In this document: one piece after another, positions 49,421 to 60,637 of the stretch
Numbering within the stretch: position 1 is the first letter of the stretch
Layout: every line of letters begins with the position of its first letter
Source: Sphagnum magellanicum
Lineage: Eukaryota; Streptophyta; Sphagnopsida; Sphagnales; Sphagnaceae
Assembly (NCBI GenBank): GCA_021904315.1
Contig: CM038915.1
Location: forward strand, 15,624,001-15,688,000
Reading direction: 5' to 3'
Length of the DNA stretch: 64,000 nt
Notes under the pieces: model-generated
The model's database searches: none
What the model was told of the DNA's origin: nothing
Seen by the model: only the letters and a program-made list of their open reading frames with translations
Translations under genes and position numbers: made by a program

Positions 49421-50061
49421 AATGAAATTCATTCATTCATTCCACAACAAACATTATACACAATACCTATTACAATACAAACATATTGTATAGATGAATG
49501 TCATTCAAGAATGTATGAATGACATTCATTTCATTTGGATGTCATTCATTTATTCATGGATGAATTGATCCTTCTATCATTGATGAATTGCATCCAACTA
49601 AAAGGATATAAAGAATATGCATGCATATCATGCAAAATTCATTAAAAATTAACAATATCGATCCAAACAACGTAGTCTTGGGCAATCTTGACAATTCCAA
49701 ATTTTTGGAGGTTTTCATCTTACTACCATTCTTCAATGATGGAAAAATTTCCTGGGTAAATAAAAGGCATCCATATGAGGTGGATGAAAAAAAAAAAACT
49801 ACACAAAAAAGGCTTTGGATGAGGAAGAAACGAATGATAAAAAATAGATTTTTAATCATTTTGAAAGTAGTTCAAACCAATTTTAAGCCCAAAAAATTAT
49901 GCTTCTTTGTTTTATAATTAAAACCATGCAATGAAACAACATGTTTAATGATATATAATTATGATCTCTTCAATATGGATGGATTTAATTTCAATCACAT
50001 AAATGAATGTAATATGAATGGAACAAATGAATGGTGTTTATAATTATGGATGAATTTCATT
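49421..50061. repeat. ATTCAT-rich element with inverted ends
   Basis: AATGAAATTCAT at 49421-49432 is inverted as ATGAATTTCATT at 50050-50061. The interior is studded with GAATG/CATTC motifs in both orientations. It could be a MITE or a decayed satellite; no transposase is seen. Confidence 0.4.
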
Positions 50062-50239
50062 CATTAGCATTCATCCACATTTGTGAACATTCATCCATGT
50101 CCAACTACATTTGAATTCACATCCATCATTAACTAATATATATATATATATATACATGAAAAATATATACATGTTTTCTATATACATTCTCTTCAAAAAA
50201 ATGTTATAATTATTCTTGTATTTTTCATTCCTTAGAACA

Positions 50240-50312
50240 AGAAGAGCTAGTGGGTTGTTAGTAGGTAGGTAGGTAGGTAAGTAGATAGGTAGGTAGATAG
50301 GTAGGTAGTAAA
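50240..50312. repeat. (GTAG)n tract with GGGTTGTTAGTAGG leader
   Basis: GTGGGTTGTTAGTAGGTAGG is followed by TAGG/TAAG/TAGA tetranucleotides to about 50309. The leader matches units of the 42.7-kb array. Confidence 0.85.
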
Positions 50313-50724
50313 AAATCAGCAACTGAGAGGCACCCACAAGCACAGAGTGTTGGTTCATCAAGATGATGAGAAGAGAGAGAGGGAGCACAAACAAACCAAC
50401 CAACCAACCAACCAGAAAACCAAATGGAAAATTGCGACTACAATCAATCTCATCACCATCATCAAGTGTTGTTGCAGAGAAGAGAAGAGAAGAGAAGAGA
50501 GATGAATTTTTTTCTTAAAACAAAAAATTTCTTACCTGAGTTTTGTCAGAGAGAATGAATGCTCAAATGGGTTTTGCAAAAATCTTGCACCCGGATTGCT
50601 CAAAATTTTTCAAAAAGAAACCCATTTCTATCCCATGAGCAGCCATGAGCACCACCATTTGATTTCTTTCTTCTTCACCCTGTTGCTGTGGATTGCACTC
50701 ATGGGTCTTCTGTTTGCTTATGTG

Positions 50725-50950
50725 GAGATGATGATGATGATGATGATGATGATGCTCTGTGTGTGCTTGCTGCCCTGAGAGACTGATTTGGAAGCGAGGG
50801 GGAACTAAACTGCAGCTGCAAATCCATGGAAACAAAAGTGGTATCAAAAGTAGTTTGATCATGTGGGCTCCACATAGTTTCCAGCCACAGCTTTCTTCCC
50901 CAACTGCCAAACCTTTCTCTTCTTCTTCTTCTTCTTCTTCTTCTTCTTTT
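50725..50950. repeat. (GAT)n and (TTC)n microsatellites upstream of the aldolase gene
   Basis: An ATG/GAT trinucleotide run is at about 50727-50753 and a TTC run at about 50917-50948. Both lie 300-530 bases before the aldolase ATG and probably in its promoter or leader. Confidence 0.75.
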
Positions 50951-51260
50951 ACTGTCCAAGGAAGGATTGTCCTATCCACAGTAGTCTTCTTCCCAGCTGC
51001 TCTGCTTGCAATCTTCTTCCCAACTTCCGGCAACACCTGCAGCAGCAGTAAGGATTTGGAGGAAGAAATCTAGCACAAGATGGCACTATCCACGATGAGT
51101 AGTAGCAGCTGCTTCCTTGCAAGTAGAGATTGCCCGCCACCCTCTCTCTCTCTCTCTCTCTCTGTGCCTGCTTCTGAATCTGTTTCTTTTTTCCTGATCA
51201 GATTGTTGGTTTTGAAATTGGGTTTGGAATTTTGTTTTGTGGGGTGGTCTGGTAGGGAAG

Positions 51261-54200
51261 ATGGAGTCCACAGCTCATGGGCCGGTGATATCTACAAGAT
51301 CAAGCTCCTCCAGTTTCTTCTCGGGGAATGCAGCAGCAGGGAGTATGCAGGAAAGCTTGAAGAATGCAGCAGCAGCAAGTAGCCATATTGTGCAGAGGGT
51401 AACGACAACAACAACAACACACACACGGAAGAAGATAGTGATGATGACCTCGGAGTTTGAGAAGACAAATCCTTATGCTGAGGAGCTCAAGCAAACTGCA
51501 GCTTTCATCTCTCAACCTGGCAAAGGAATTCTAGCATCAGATGAGAGCAATGCTACCACTGGCAAAAGGTGAGAGAAAGCTCCTCAGGAACTGCAAAACT
51601 TGCAAAGCAGCTTCTGTCTGTCAGCAAATAGGTACCATGCCAATCTTCTTGTTCTTGTTCTTGTTCCTCCTCCTCTTCTTCTTCTTCTGTGTCTGTCCGT
51701 TTTTCTGTCTGTTTGTTTGAATTGGTGATGGGTTTTGCAGGTTGGCCACGGTGGGTCTGGACAACACAGTGGAAAATAGGCAAGCATGGCGAGAGCTGCT
51801 CTACTCTGCTCCAGGTCTTGGCAATGTAATGTATAATACCTTGAACATAACCTGCAAAAATTTGCTCTGCTCCATCTCTTTGTGAAGATTTTTTCCTCCA
51901 AATCCTTGCTGCTGCATCTCTTTGTGAAGATTTCTTCCTTAAAATCCTTGCTGCTGCATCTGGTTGCAAAGATTTTCTTGCTCCAGGTCCTTGCAGAATA
52001 TTCTCTTTGTCTTTGTGATTTTTTCTTCCTCCAAATCCTTCTTGCATCATCTCTTTGTGATCTCTTCCTCAGTTTAATCCGTGCTGCATGTGTTTGAAAG
52101 AAGTTGCGACTGAATTTCAGTTTCATGTGTGTGGGATGTGTAAATTCCACCACCCACCATCAATCTTTCCTGACCAGAAGAAGAAGAAGTGGAACACAAG
52201 TATAGTTTAAGCAAATCACTTTGGAATTACAGAAATTCACAAGACTTGAAATTATCCTGGTTGTGTATTCTTTTCTTTCTTTTTATTGCCATTGGATTAT
52301 TGAAATCCATTGACATCTGTGTAACTTCTTTTGGGTCTTTTCTTCTTTCTTTTGGGTGGCAGTACATAAGTGGCACCATCATGTTTGATGAGACGTTGTT
52401 CCAGTCATCTCGAGCAGGAGTTCCATTCGTGGAGGTGTTGAAGCAACAGGGAATTCTTCCAGGAATCAAAGTTGATACTGGCCTGCAGCCAATTGATGGC
52501 ACAGATGGGGAGACTGCCACACAGGGCTTGGATGGTCTTGCTGATCGCTGCAAAAGGTACAGAACCCAGACACTTATATCTATTCTGTTGTGGAAAATTA
52601 GGGTGAATTCATGCTAAAATGAGCCATTGCCAACTCCTTTCTGCTTTGCTTAAAAGTAGTGGATTAGCTAGTGAACATGACATGACAGAACTGGGTTGCC
52701 TAAGTTACCCTGTTTTGAAACTCTTTATCATCTCAGAAACAATCTCAGAAGAATGAATCACCAGCTCCAGCTACCCAAAAATTGACCCAAAAGATTTTTT
52801 CTTTGTTTTGTATGTGGCTTCATGATCCATGGGTGGTCCTTCTCTGTTTGCTTGCAATTCAGGTATTATCAGCAAGGAGCTCGGTTTGCAAAATGGCGTG
52901 CAGTCATCAAAGTTGATTCAGAGAAACATCCATCGACAACAGCTATACTGGAGAATGCACATGGGCTTGCTCGATATGCACAAATTTGTCAAGTAAAAAC
53001 TTTTTTCAAGTTTACCTGCCATTACCCCATACACCCAATTCTGAAGTTTAGCTACAGATCTGGCCACCAGATGTGAATGGGGCAGTTCCATCACAACTCC
53101 AAACTCAAATCTGTTTTCACACAATTCAGTTAATGGTCTTGCCAGAACCCAGCTTAGCTTAAGTCTAACTCAGACTCAACTGGGCAGATCAAACAAAACT
53201 CCCAACATCCAATTCTGAGCTCAAAAACCATTGAATTGTTGCTGAATTCCATGTAACAATTCTCCAATTATTGCATTGAAAATTGATAAATAAGGTTGGC
53301 ATGTAAATTCTCTCACTTTGATGTGCAGGCAAATGGTCTCGTTCCAATTGTTGAGCCTGAAGTAACTCTTGGTCCTGGCGATTACAGGTATGAGCTTCTT
53401 GTCAACCATAGATAGAATCCAGGAAACCCAATTGATTTTCAAATTCTATTGAGCTTTTTGCAATTTTTAAGTGAGATTTTCTCCCTGCCACTGCTGTATA
53501 TTCCATGCTTGGAAATCTTCAGACTTAATTAGTTTTGGTCCTTTATTGTGCAGTATTGAGAGGACTGCATACATTTCAGAAAAGGTCAATTCACATGTCT
53601 TCCGATTTCTGAATGAGTACAAGTAAGCTATCAATTTCTCATATCTTTCTCTCTCTCTCTCTGTTTTCAACAAACAATTGTCATAGCCCTTTGAGGGGGG
53701 CAAAAAAAAAAAAAAGAAAAAAATTTCCATATTCAAAAAAGTTCAAAGTTCACAAAACAGAAACCATAATCCTGCATATGTGATGAGCACCATCAAGAAC
53801 AACAACAATGGACATTCTTCTTATGTTCATGGATGGTGATTTTTGTGGGATTCTTGTTTGCACCAGTGTCATTTTGGAGGGCATATTGCTGAAGCCTAAC
53901 ATGATTCTTCCAGGTATAAAAATGGAACCAACCTACTCACTCACTGATGCTCATTTTTAGAGATAAATTTTTGAATCTTCAGTCAAGCCATGCTTCAGAG
54001 AAAAAAGTTAGAATTTTTGTATCTAAAGACACACTTATCTGGAACTTGATCTTGTTGTGACAAGAATGAACAAGTCATGTATGTAAGCGAGCAAGCAAGC
54101 AGATTGAAAACATAAAGTCTAAGAATGCTGAAGTGCAGTTGTTGGTCACAATGTCGGATTTGTTAACAGGATTGGATGTGCCAACACCACCTCCAGAAGA

Positions 54201-56072
54201 AGTAGCTCGCTATACTGTTCGCACCATGTTGCGCTCCATTCCAGCTGCTGTTCCTGGTATGATCCATGATCCTCTAGCCAAAAAATTTCTCACTTCTGTA
54301 ATTTTTCACTAAATGCACATTGACATAGTAAACTATCAGTAATATATTATTCTTGTGTAACAAGGTGGTGGGTGTTTTTTTTGCTCCTGAATTTGTTGAG
54401 CTTACTCATTTCACTCTTTTGCATTTTGCGGTTTTTATTTGCACCATCACATGGAAGATGGCATCAGTCAGTAAGTATGTGAAATTAATGCTGTGATGAC
54501 TCCTGCATGCATGCATGCACCACTTGAAGGAGTGAAATTTTTGGAACAGGTATTCACTTCCTTTCAGGTGGAATGAGTGAGGAAGAAGCAACATTAAACC
54601 TTCAAGCTCTCCAAGTAGAATTTCTTTCCCTATACTAAGCATAAATTTCATGATCCAGGCCATACACTCAAATGAGTAGAGCAAAGCTACAAATCCTTCA
54701 CTGTTGAGCCTTACCCCCAACGAAGTTTGTGCTGCATTTTGCATCCCCTTTTTTCTATTGAGCTTTCTTAGCATTGTGAAATTTCTATCACACAACTATT
54801 CTCAAATCCATTTAACACAACAATTTGCTGGGCTGTGAATTTTGGGTTTTTTGGGTGTGCTACTAAATGACAGGCTTATGGACCTAGTCCTTGGTCATTG
54901 ACATTTTCATACGGCCGTGCTCTGCAGTCCAGCACTCTCAAAATCTGGTCAGGAAAAGTAAGCACCTGAAACACACCCAGTGCCAACCCCCTGTCTGCGT
55001 TTCTTTCTTTGTCTTTCTAGCATGAATTGGGCATCAGACTTTTGGGCAGCATAAAATGTGAGCATAATAGACTGCACAAACTTGGTTCACAGATTCAGTA
55101 AACGCCAAAAATGAGTTTGAATGTTTTGCAGTCACATTACTCTCAAGATTTTGTTTGTTTGTTTGTTTGGTTCTTTCTTTTCTTTCTTTCTTTACTGGAT
55201 ATATGTGATTGTCATTTGTGTAGGAGGAGAATTGGAAGGCTGCACAGGACAGGCTTGTAGCACTTGCAAAAGCAAACTCAGAGGCACAGGCAAGGGATTC
55301 AAACCTTTGTTTTTCTCTCCTCCAAACTCCCTTTCTTGCCCAACAAAAACACCACCATCCTAATCTTACATACCAACAAAAACTGAAATTGCTTAAATGC
55401 TAAATCTTCAATCAACTTCACAGGCTTTGCAATCAGCTGCAGTGGTAGTGGATATCTTGTCTCTGTTGATGTTTGTAGCCTGTAATGCACTATGGAATGG
55501 TTGAGCCCCTGCCCATTATGTTGGGTAAGGTGCCAGGTTGAGCCCAACATCTCCTAGCTCGCACGGTGCCTTACCCAACATAAATGGGCAACAGTGAGAC
55601 CCTTCCGTGACATTAAGGTCTGGGACAGCAGATTGAACAAACTCAATATGTTCAACACACATTTCGATCACTATTATGAGTGTATGATCAACACCAGAAG
55701 ATTATGTCATCTAATGTGGTCAAGAGAATGACATAATCTGCCACAGCAGACCTTACTTGTACTAGAGAATGGGTCATCGACGGCTCATTCTGTCGGGTAA
55801 AGAACTAAACCCTCACTGGGTGGGTGAGCTCGCCTTGTGAGGGAGCATCTGGCACCATTAACTGGTGTCAAGGTAGTGCCAATTCTGGCTCCTAGCAAAG
55901 TCTGCAGCTATGTTTTGTGAATGTGGATTTCCTTGTAGATTCAATGATGGAAGTCATGGCTTTTGTTTGTGCCTGGATCATTATGCAGCTCGGGAAGTAC
56001 ACAGGCCCACATCCATCACCTGGTGGAGCTCGCATTCTTCAAGCTCTTAGATTGGGTGGAGCTGGCAAATGA
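51261..56072 (+). CDS. FBA: Class I fructose-bisphosphate aldolase with plastid-type leader
   Basis: Twelve exons: 51261-51568, 51741-51825, 52363-52556, 52863-52992, 53329-53387, 53554-53622, 53867-53913, 54170-54256, 54550-54614, 54874-54957, 55224-55289 and 55989-56072, 425 aa. It catalyses reversible cleavage of fructose-1,6-bisphosphate to DHAP and GAP in glycolysis or the Calvin cycle. Residues 1 to about 62 are Ser/Ala/Thr-rich with one acidic residue (Glu) each near positions 2 and 31, like a chloroplast transit peptide. G-I-L-A-S-D-E-S (Asp94), G-I-K-V-D, A-K-W-R-A-V and V-E-P-E-V are intact. The Schiff-base Lys is Lys291 in [19 protein letters not shown] follows. Intron 11 begins with GC, not GT. 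The protein ends G-G-A-G-K rather than with the usual Tyr. A TAG at 51254 and a TCTGGTAG before the ATG are compatible with a leader intron. Confidence 0.95.
51876..52075. repeat. 42-bp tandem repeat inside aldolase intron 2
   Basis: CTCTTTGTGAAGATTT blocks start at 51876 and 51918, and CTGGTTGCAAAGATTT at 51960. More degenerate units follow near 52003 and 52050. Each carries TCCTTGCTGCTGCAT or a related block. Confidence 0.85.
55510..55590. repeat. Hairpin in aldolase intron 11
   Basis: Arms TGCCCATTATGTTGGGTAAG at 55510-55529 (continuing to 55534) and the inverse GGTGCCTTACCCAACATAAA (from 55565, ending 55590) pair over about 25 bases around a 30-base loop. Confidence 0.85.
55699..55739. 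repeat. Second hairpin in aldolase intron 11
   Basis: AGATTATGTCAT (55699-55710) and ATGACATAATCT (55728-55739) are perfect 12-base inverse complements. Flanking AAGGTCTG...CAGCAGA and TCTGCCACAGCAGACCTT sequences at 55615-55633 and 55737-55754 are also roughly inverse, so the two hairpins may be nested in one larger element. Confidence 0.8.
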
Positions 56073-56348
56073 GCGAAAAAACCACACTCTTTGTGTAGAT
56101 CATCATACCACCCCGCAAAAGGTGTGTAAGATTAAATTGGCTTGAAATTGCTATTCATGTTTTCTTCAATAATGTGAAACAACTCGATATTATATTATGT
56201 GATTGTGGAGTAAAATTGATTGATTGTCAAATGAGAGAAGTACTTAACAATTAAGTCACTCACTTAACAATTCATACGTAGGTATGGGTGAAGGACCCAA
56301 CTTTAGAACCTTGCAAGATTTGAGGTACCTGTCAGGAGGCCCGGCCGG

Positions 56349-56381
56349 CAGTAGTAGGCCAAAGCACTAGGCCTACTACTG
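56349..56381. repeat. Perfect palindrome downstream of the aldolase gene
   Basis: CAGTAGTAGGCC and GGCCTACTACTG form a 12-base stem with a 9-base loop, 277 bases after the aldolase stop. Confidence 0.85.
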
Positions 56382-56846
56382 GAAGGTATCAACTATCAAC
56401 CCTCTTGAAAGATAGGTCCTTCTCCTACTTAAGAAACATGTGAGATTGTGTTGACACCTTGGTTGGGACCTTTACTATGAAATTGGTAAGGACCTGTACA
56501 ACTTTGCCTGGAACCTTTTAGTTGTATAATAACCCAATAATAATATTTATTTATTTATTTAGTTTTTGCCAAATTTCAACCTGGAAAATATGATTTCAAC
56601 CTATACCAAAGGAATGTTTTATGGAAAATTTCCAAAATAGCCAGATTTCAATGAGAATTTCCAGTAGGTGGGCCAAGAATATAGAAGATTTTTTTTTTTT
56701 TAATTTTTTTTTTTTTTTGGAAAAACCTTTGCAAGATCTGGTTTATAGTCAAGTTTCACTTAAACTTTGGCTATCTATGGCACAAAATTGAATGAATTTG
56801 ATCCCCATGTGTTTCCCCAAGGTGTTCTCGTCAAGTGCTTGGGGTG

Positions 56847-57110
56847 GGGTTGGTATTTCCCTGGTTCCCAATGTGTTCCCAGTATGTTCCCTTTAAGTTC
56901 TCAATGGGTTCCCATCCGATTCGGGGTGTGGGGTTGGTATTTCCCTGGTTCCCAATGTGTTCTCACTATATTCCTTTTAAGTTCTCAATGGGTTCCCATC
57001 CGATTGGGGGTGTGGGGTTGATATTTCCCTGGTTCCCAATGTGTTCTCACTATGTTCCCTTTAAGTTCTCAATGGGTTCCCATATGGATTTCACCATGCC
57101 CCCAAGTTCC
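56847..57110. repeat. 84-bp tandem repeat, three units plus a partial
   Basis: GGGTTGGTATTTCCCTGG starts units at 56847, 56931 and 57015 (exact 84-base spacing). Each runs through TTCCCAATGTGTTC, TTTAAGTTCTCAATGGGTTC and CCATCCGATT. Because 84 is a multiple of 3, frames stay open across the array. Confidence 0.95.
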
Positions 57111-58300
57111 CAATGTTTTCCCCAACATGTTCTCCATAGCACTGCACTTATATCGGATATGCTTTGGCAAATGTTGTCCTCCTTTCATGTATAAAGGTGG
57201 GCCAAAGGGGAATGAACTTTATATTTCAAAATAGAACCTTTTTATTTTGGAGAGCCTCCATAGTTTTTTTTTTTTTTTTTTTTCCAAGTGATGGGCCAAT
57301 CAAATTGGCTCATTGCAAAAGAAAAAGAAAAAAATTGAACTTGGGAGGTACCTCATCTAATTAATAGGAGAGGCGAATAGGTAGGGTGTTCGTAAGAAGG
57401 ACTATGAGTCAAGGCCAAAAATAGTGGCAGCCAATTTTAGGAATAGAATTTCCATGCAATCAATGAGAGAAGTCGAGTCATAGGAGAGAGACGTACGGGT
57501 ATAAGGCTGATAGTTGCCTGGTTGTATAGGTAATAATGATATAATAAGACCATCATGTCCACCAATGCTCAGTATGTGTCCCTCCAAACATGTTTCTTAC
57601 ATCCAAGTTTTCGTTACTAGCCTAGCCTACCCCACCCCATCCATAAAATTGAAATTAGCAGGTGGGAGAATTACTAATAGCAAACCACTTGGACCAATCA
57701 AACTATCTACCCAATCAGAAACAGGAAGCAGCAGTCCAGAATTACGATTTTTGATTTGACAGTGTTTACCCTTATTACCCTAAGGTCAGTTTTCGTCATT
57801 AAATAATCCTCAAAATAGTGAAACGAATTTTTGTGAAAAAATATGAAGTAGTTTACATGTTGAAAATCATCATAATTATGATAAGTTGACACTCTAAATA
57901 AATTTCATTACTCATATGACAAATAGCCTATAATAAATAATAGATCATGGAAAATATAGTAATTTCAAATTTAAAAAAAGAATTAAATTTTTTTTGGAAA
58001 AAATTAATAATTATTCATTTTGTCAATGTGGAAACTAACTCTAAGTGGGGCTCCTCCATGATGCTCAATATAATTTGACATATACCTATTTATTAGGTAG
58101 ATACTAGATTTTTAAAAATTGTAAATTTTTTTTGGGGTTGACCTATATGGTTTTATTAGGGTTAGATAGTTTTTTCCTCTAGGTCTTTCATGGTGTTTCA
58201 TGGTGTCTTGAAACTCGCCAAACGTCACTTTACTTTCTCCCACAAATAATTGATAGTTGGTGCCGCCCGGCTGTCCTGAAAATACAGGCAAGTCCTGTAG
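57111..58300. other. AT-rich spacer, no supported gene
   Basis: It contains a poly-T run near 57266-57283 and a degraded continuation of the tandem repeat. I see nothing else. Confidence 0.5.
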
Positions 58301-58310
58301 GTTTCTGGCC

Positions 58311-58318
58311 TATAAATA
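58311..58318 (+). promoter_or_regulatory. TATA box of the mini-SDR gene
   Basis: TATAAATA in a GC-containing context lies 172 bases before the ATG at 58483. A transcription start near 58345 would give a leader of about 140 bases without an obvious upstream ATG in good context beyond the one at 58326. Confidence 0.55.
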
Positions 58319-58476
58319 CCGCGCCATGGCTTTGCGTCTCTAGCCATTGCATCACTAGTCTACCTGAGGTTTTAGGGCTGAGTTTGCTTGCTACGTGGAT
58401 TTTGTGCGGAACTTGATTCTTCCTCGACGACGCTAGTGTCTCTTAGAACTGGTTGTTGTGTCTTCAGAGACTCTAG

Positions 58477-58722
<246 letters not shown>

Positions 58723-59790
58723 GCTCTGGAGGAGATTATAGGCTTTTGTAATTGGCTCAATCTCTCCAATTACAGAATCTCTCTCTCTCATTGCTGTAAT
58801 CTCTCACAAGGAGACTTGACATTATTACATACAGAACAATTATGTGTGTAGTTTTCATTTGGTCCCTCATTTTGAGAAATAATCCACCACATTTTGTTCC
58901 CACATTTGTGAGGAATGTTCACTCACTAGCAGCAGGATTTTCTCCTCTTTTTTTTTCCTTTTTTTCAAAATTTTTAACCTATAAAAATTTTGGTGAAAAA
59001 TAATGTTCACTCACCAGCAGCAGGATTTTCTCTCTTTTTTTTTCTTCCCTTTTTTTTCTTTTTTTTTCCTTTCTTTTTGGGTTTGGTTTTGGTTCCACTT
59101 CTTCCTAGTAAACCATATAGATAAACCTAAAAAATTTGTACTACAAAAAAAAAATTTAAGTCCATTTTGCACAATTTTGAACATCCAAATTTTTTTTTGC
59201 TAAAGAGTTTTGTTATGACTTGTTTGTATATACCCTTCATTTTTTTTGCACGTTTTTCACACCAAGTTTTTTTGCTGAGAGGTGGTTGGTTGCATATCCC
59301 CAAAAAGAAAAAGGGAAGTGAAAAGGGCGGGGGGGGGGGGGGAAGAGAAAAGGCGCCTCCTTTCTTTCTGCACCAGGGTTTTTCTTTTTGTCAATTATGT
59401 GATAAGCCAAACTGGCGAGCACCCAGAAGAAGATTTAGTCAAATTTGGCTATAAACTAATTGTGAATTTTTATTAAAAAAAAAGTAAGAATGGGTTTTTC
59501 TTTTTAAAAAATTTTTGGCTACTTGCTGGAAACCTTTTTGTAGAAATATGGCGATTTTACAAAATTTTCTATTCAAAATATGGCGAATTAGGGACCATTT
59601 TTTTCACCCAAAAAAAGGCGAAAATTCGCCCCCACTCCCCCCCCCCCAAAAAAACCTCTGTTCTGCACCGTTGTTGTTATTCATTGATGGGTAGTTTCGT
59701 GCCGTTTCCATCGTTGGATTATGAATCCGACGGCTCCTGTTCCGCCTCACGTTACCAAGGCAAGCGCGGAGAGAGACGCGCACACCCGAC
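58723..59790. other. Low-complexity spacer with homopolymer runs
   Basis: CACTCACYAGCAGCAGGATTTTCTC occurs twice (about 58922 and 59008). Long T runs, a G14 run at 59329-59342 and a C-run near 59638-59647 follow. Frames here are translated low complexity. Confidence 0.55.
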
Positions 59791-59829
59791 CGCGCGCGCG
59801 CGCGCGCACAAACACACACACACACACAC
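59791..59829. repeat. (CG)n(CA)n alternating purine-pyrimidine tract
   Basis: Nine CG units pass into CACAAACACACACA. It lies about 810-850 bases before the HSP20-like ATG, in a GC-rich block that looks like promoter or leader. Confidence 0.9.
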
Positions 59830-60637
59830 CGCCGCGCTTTGCGCCGCACCTGCGTATCTCTGAGCTCGTTTCTCGCTGGTTTCTTCCAAGTCGCACGCCG
59901 CTCTTCGATCGCCTATGCATCCCTGACGAAGTCTGTTATCTGGGAACCCTTTTTTCGCTTCTTGGGGTGCTGATCTGAGAAACTTGTTTGTATTTTCGTC
60001 AAATTACTTTCTTCTGTCGTTTTGAGGTCAGAACTAGCTTCGGCTGCTGCTGCTGCTATGGCGCACGCTTGTCTTTTGCAGGGAGGGATCTGGAGTGAAG
60101 TGGACTGGAGTGGTGATCTTCTTGCTTAATTGAAGGGCGTTTTGTTTGTTTGTTTGTTTTCTTTTCTTTTTCCCCTGGGTTGCTGAAGAGGGCATGCGTG
60201 GAGGTGCGGTTGTAGAGTGAGACGCGGAAAGTTTTGGAAGAGATGGGTACTCATAGCCCAGCACCCAGTTGCTTGTGGGCTTGATGGGTGCTGCTCTTCA
60301 GTGGTGGTACTTACTCACATGTGGATGGTGCAAGTCTGGTCTGATTGCAACAAGTGTGTTGGTGTAAGAAGAGGGTAGCAAGTGTTCATGGAGCGCACAG
60401 GTCAGGGGCACACATGTAAGTGTGCATGTGGGTATGTGAGCATGGTGAAGAAGGATGCAGGCCCAGTTGCAGTACAGATCCGGTTCCGATCGCCCAGTTA
60501 CATGGTATTGGGAAGGAGGGATTTGGAGGATTAGGGCTTAGGGTTTGAGGGGTGGGTGGGGTGGGTGGGGTGCAAACGAGAGACACAGAAACAGAGACAG
60601 AGACCAAGAGCAGGGGACAGAGTTCAGACAGGAAGAA

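Noticed and set aside
50563-51140. Minus-strand frames rich in Glu/Arg and His upstream of aldolase
   Set aside because: They translate (TTC)n and (GAT)n microsatellites in the aldolase leader region.
55500-55590. Possible tRNA or tRNA-derived SINE in aldolase intron 11
   Set aside because: GGTTGAGCCCA resembles a B box, but no A box or cloverleaf fits; the inverted arms explain the structure better.
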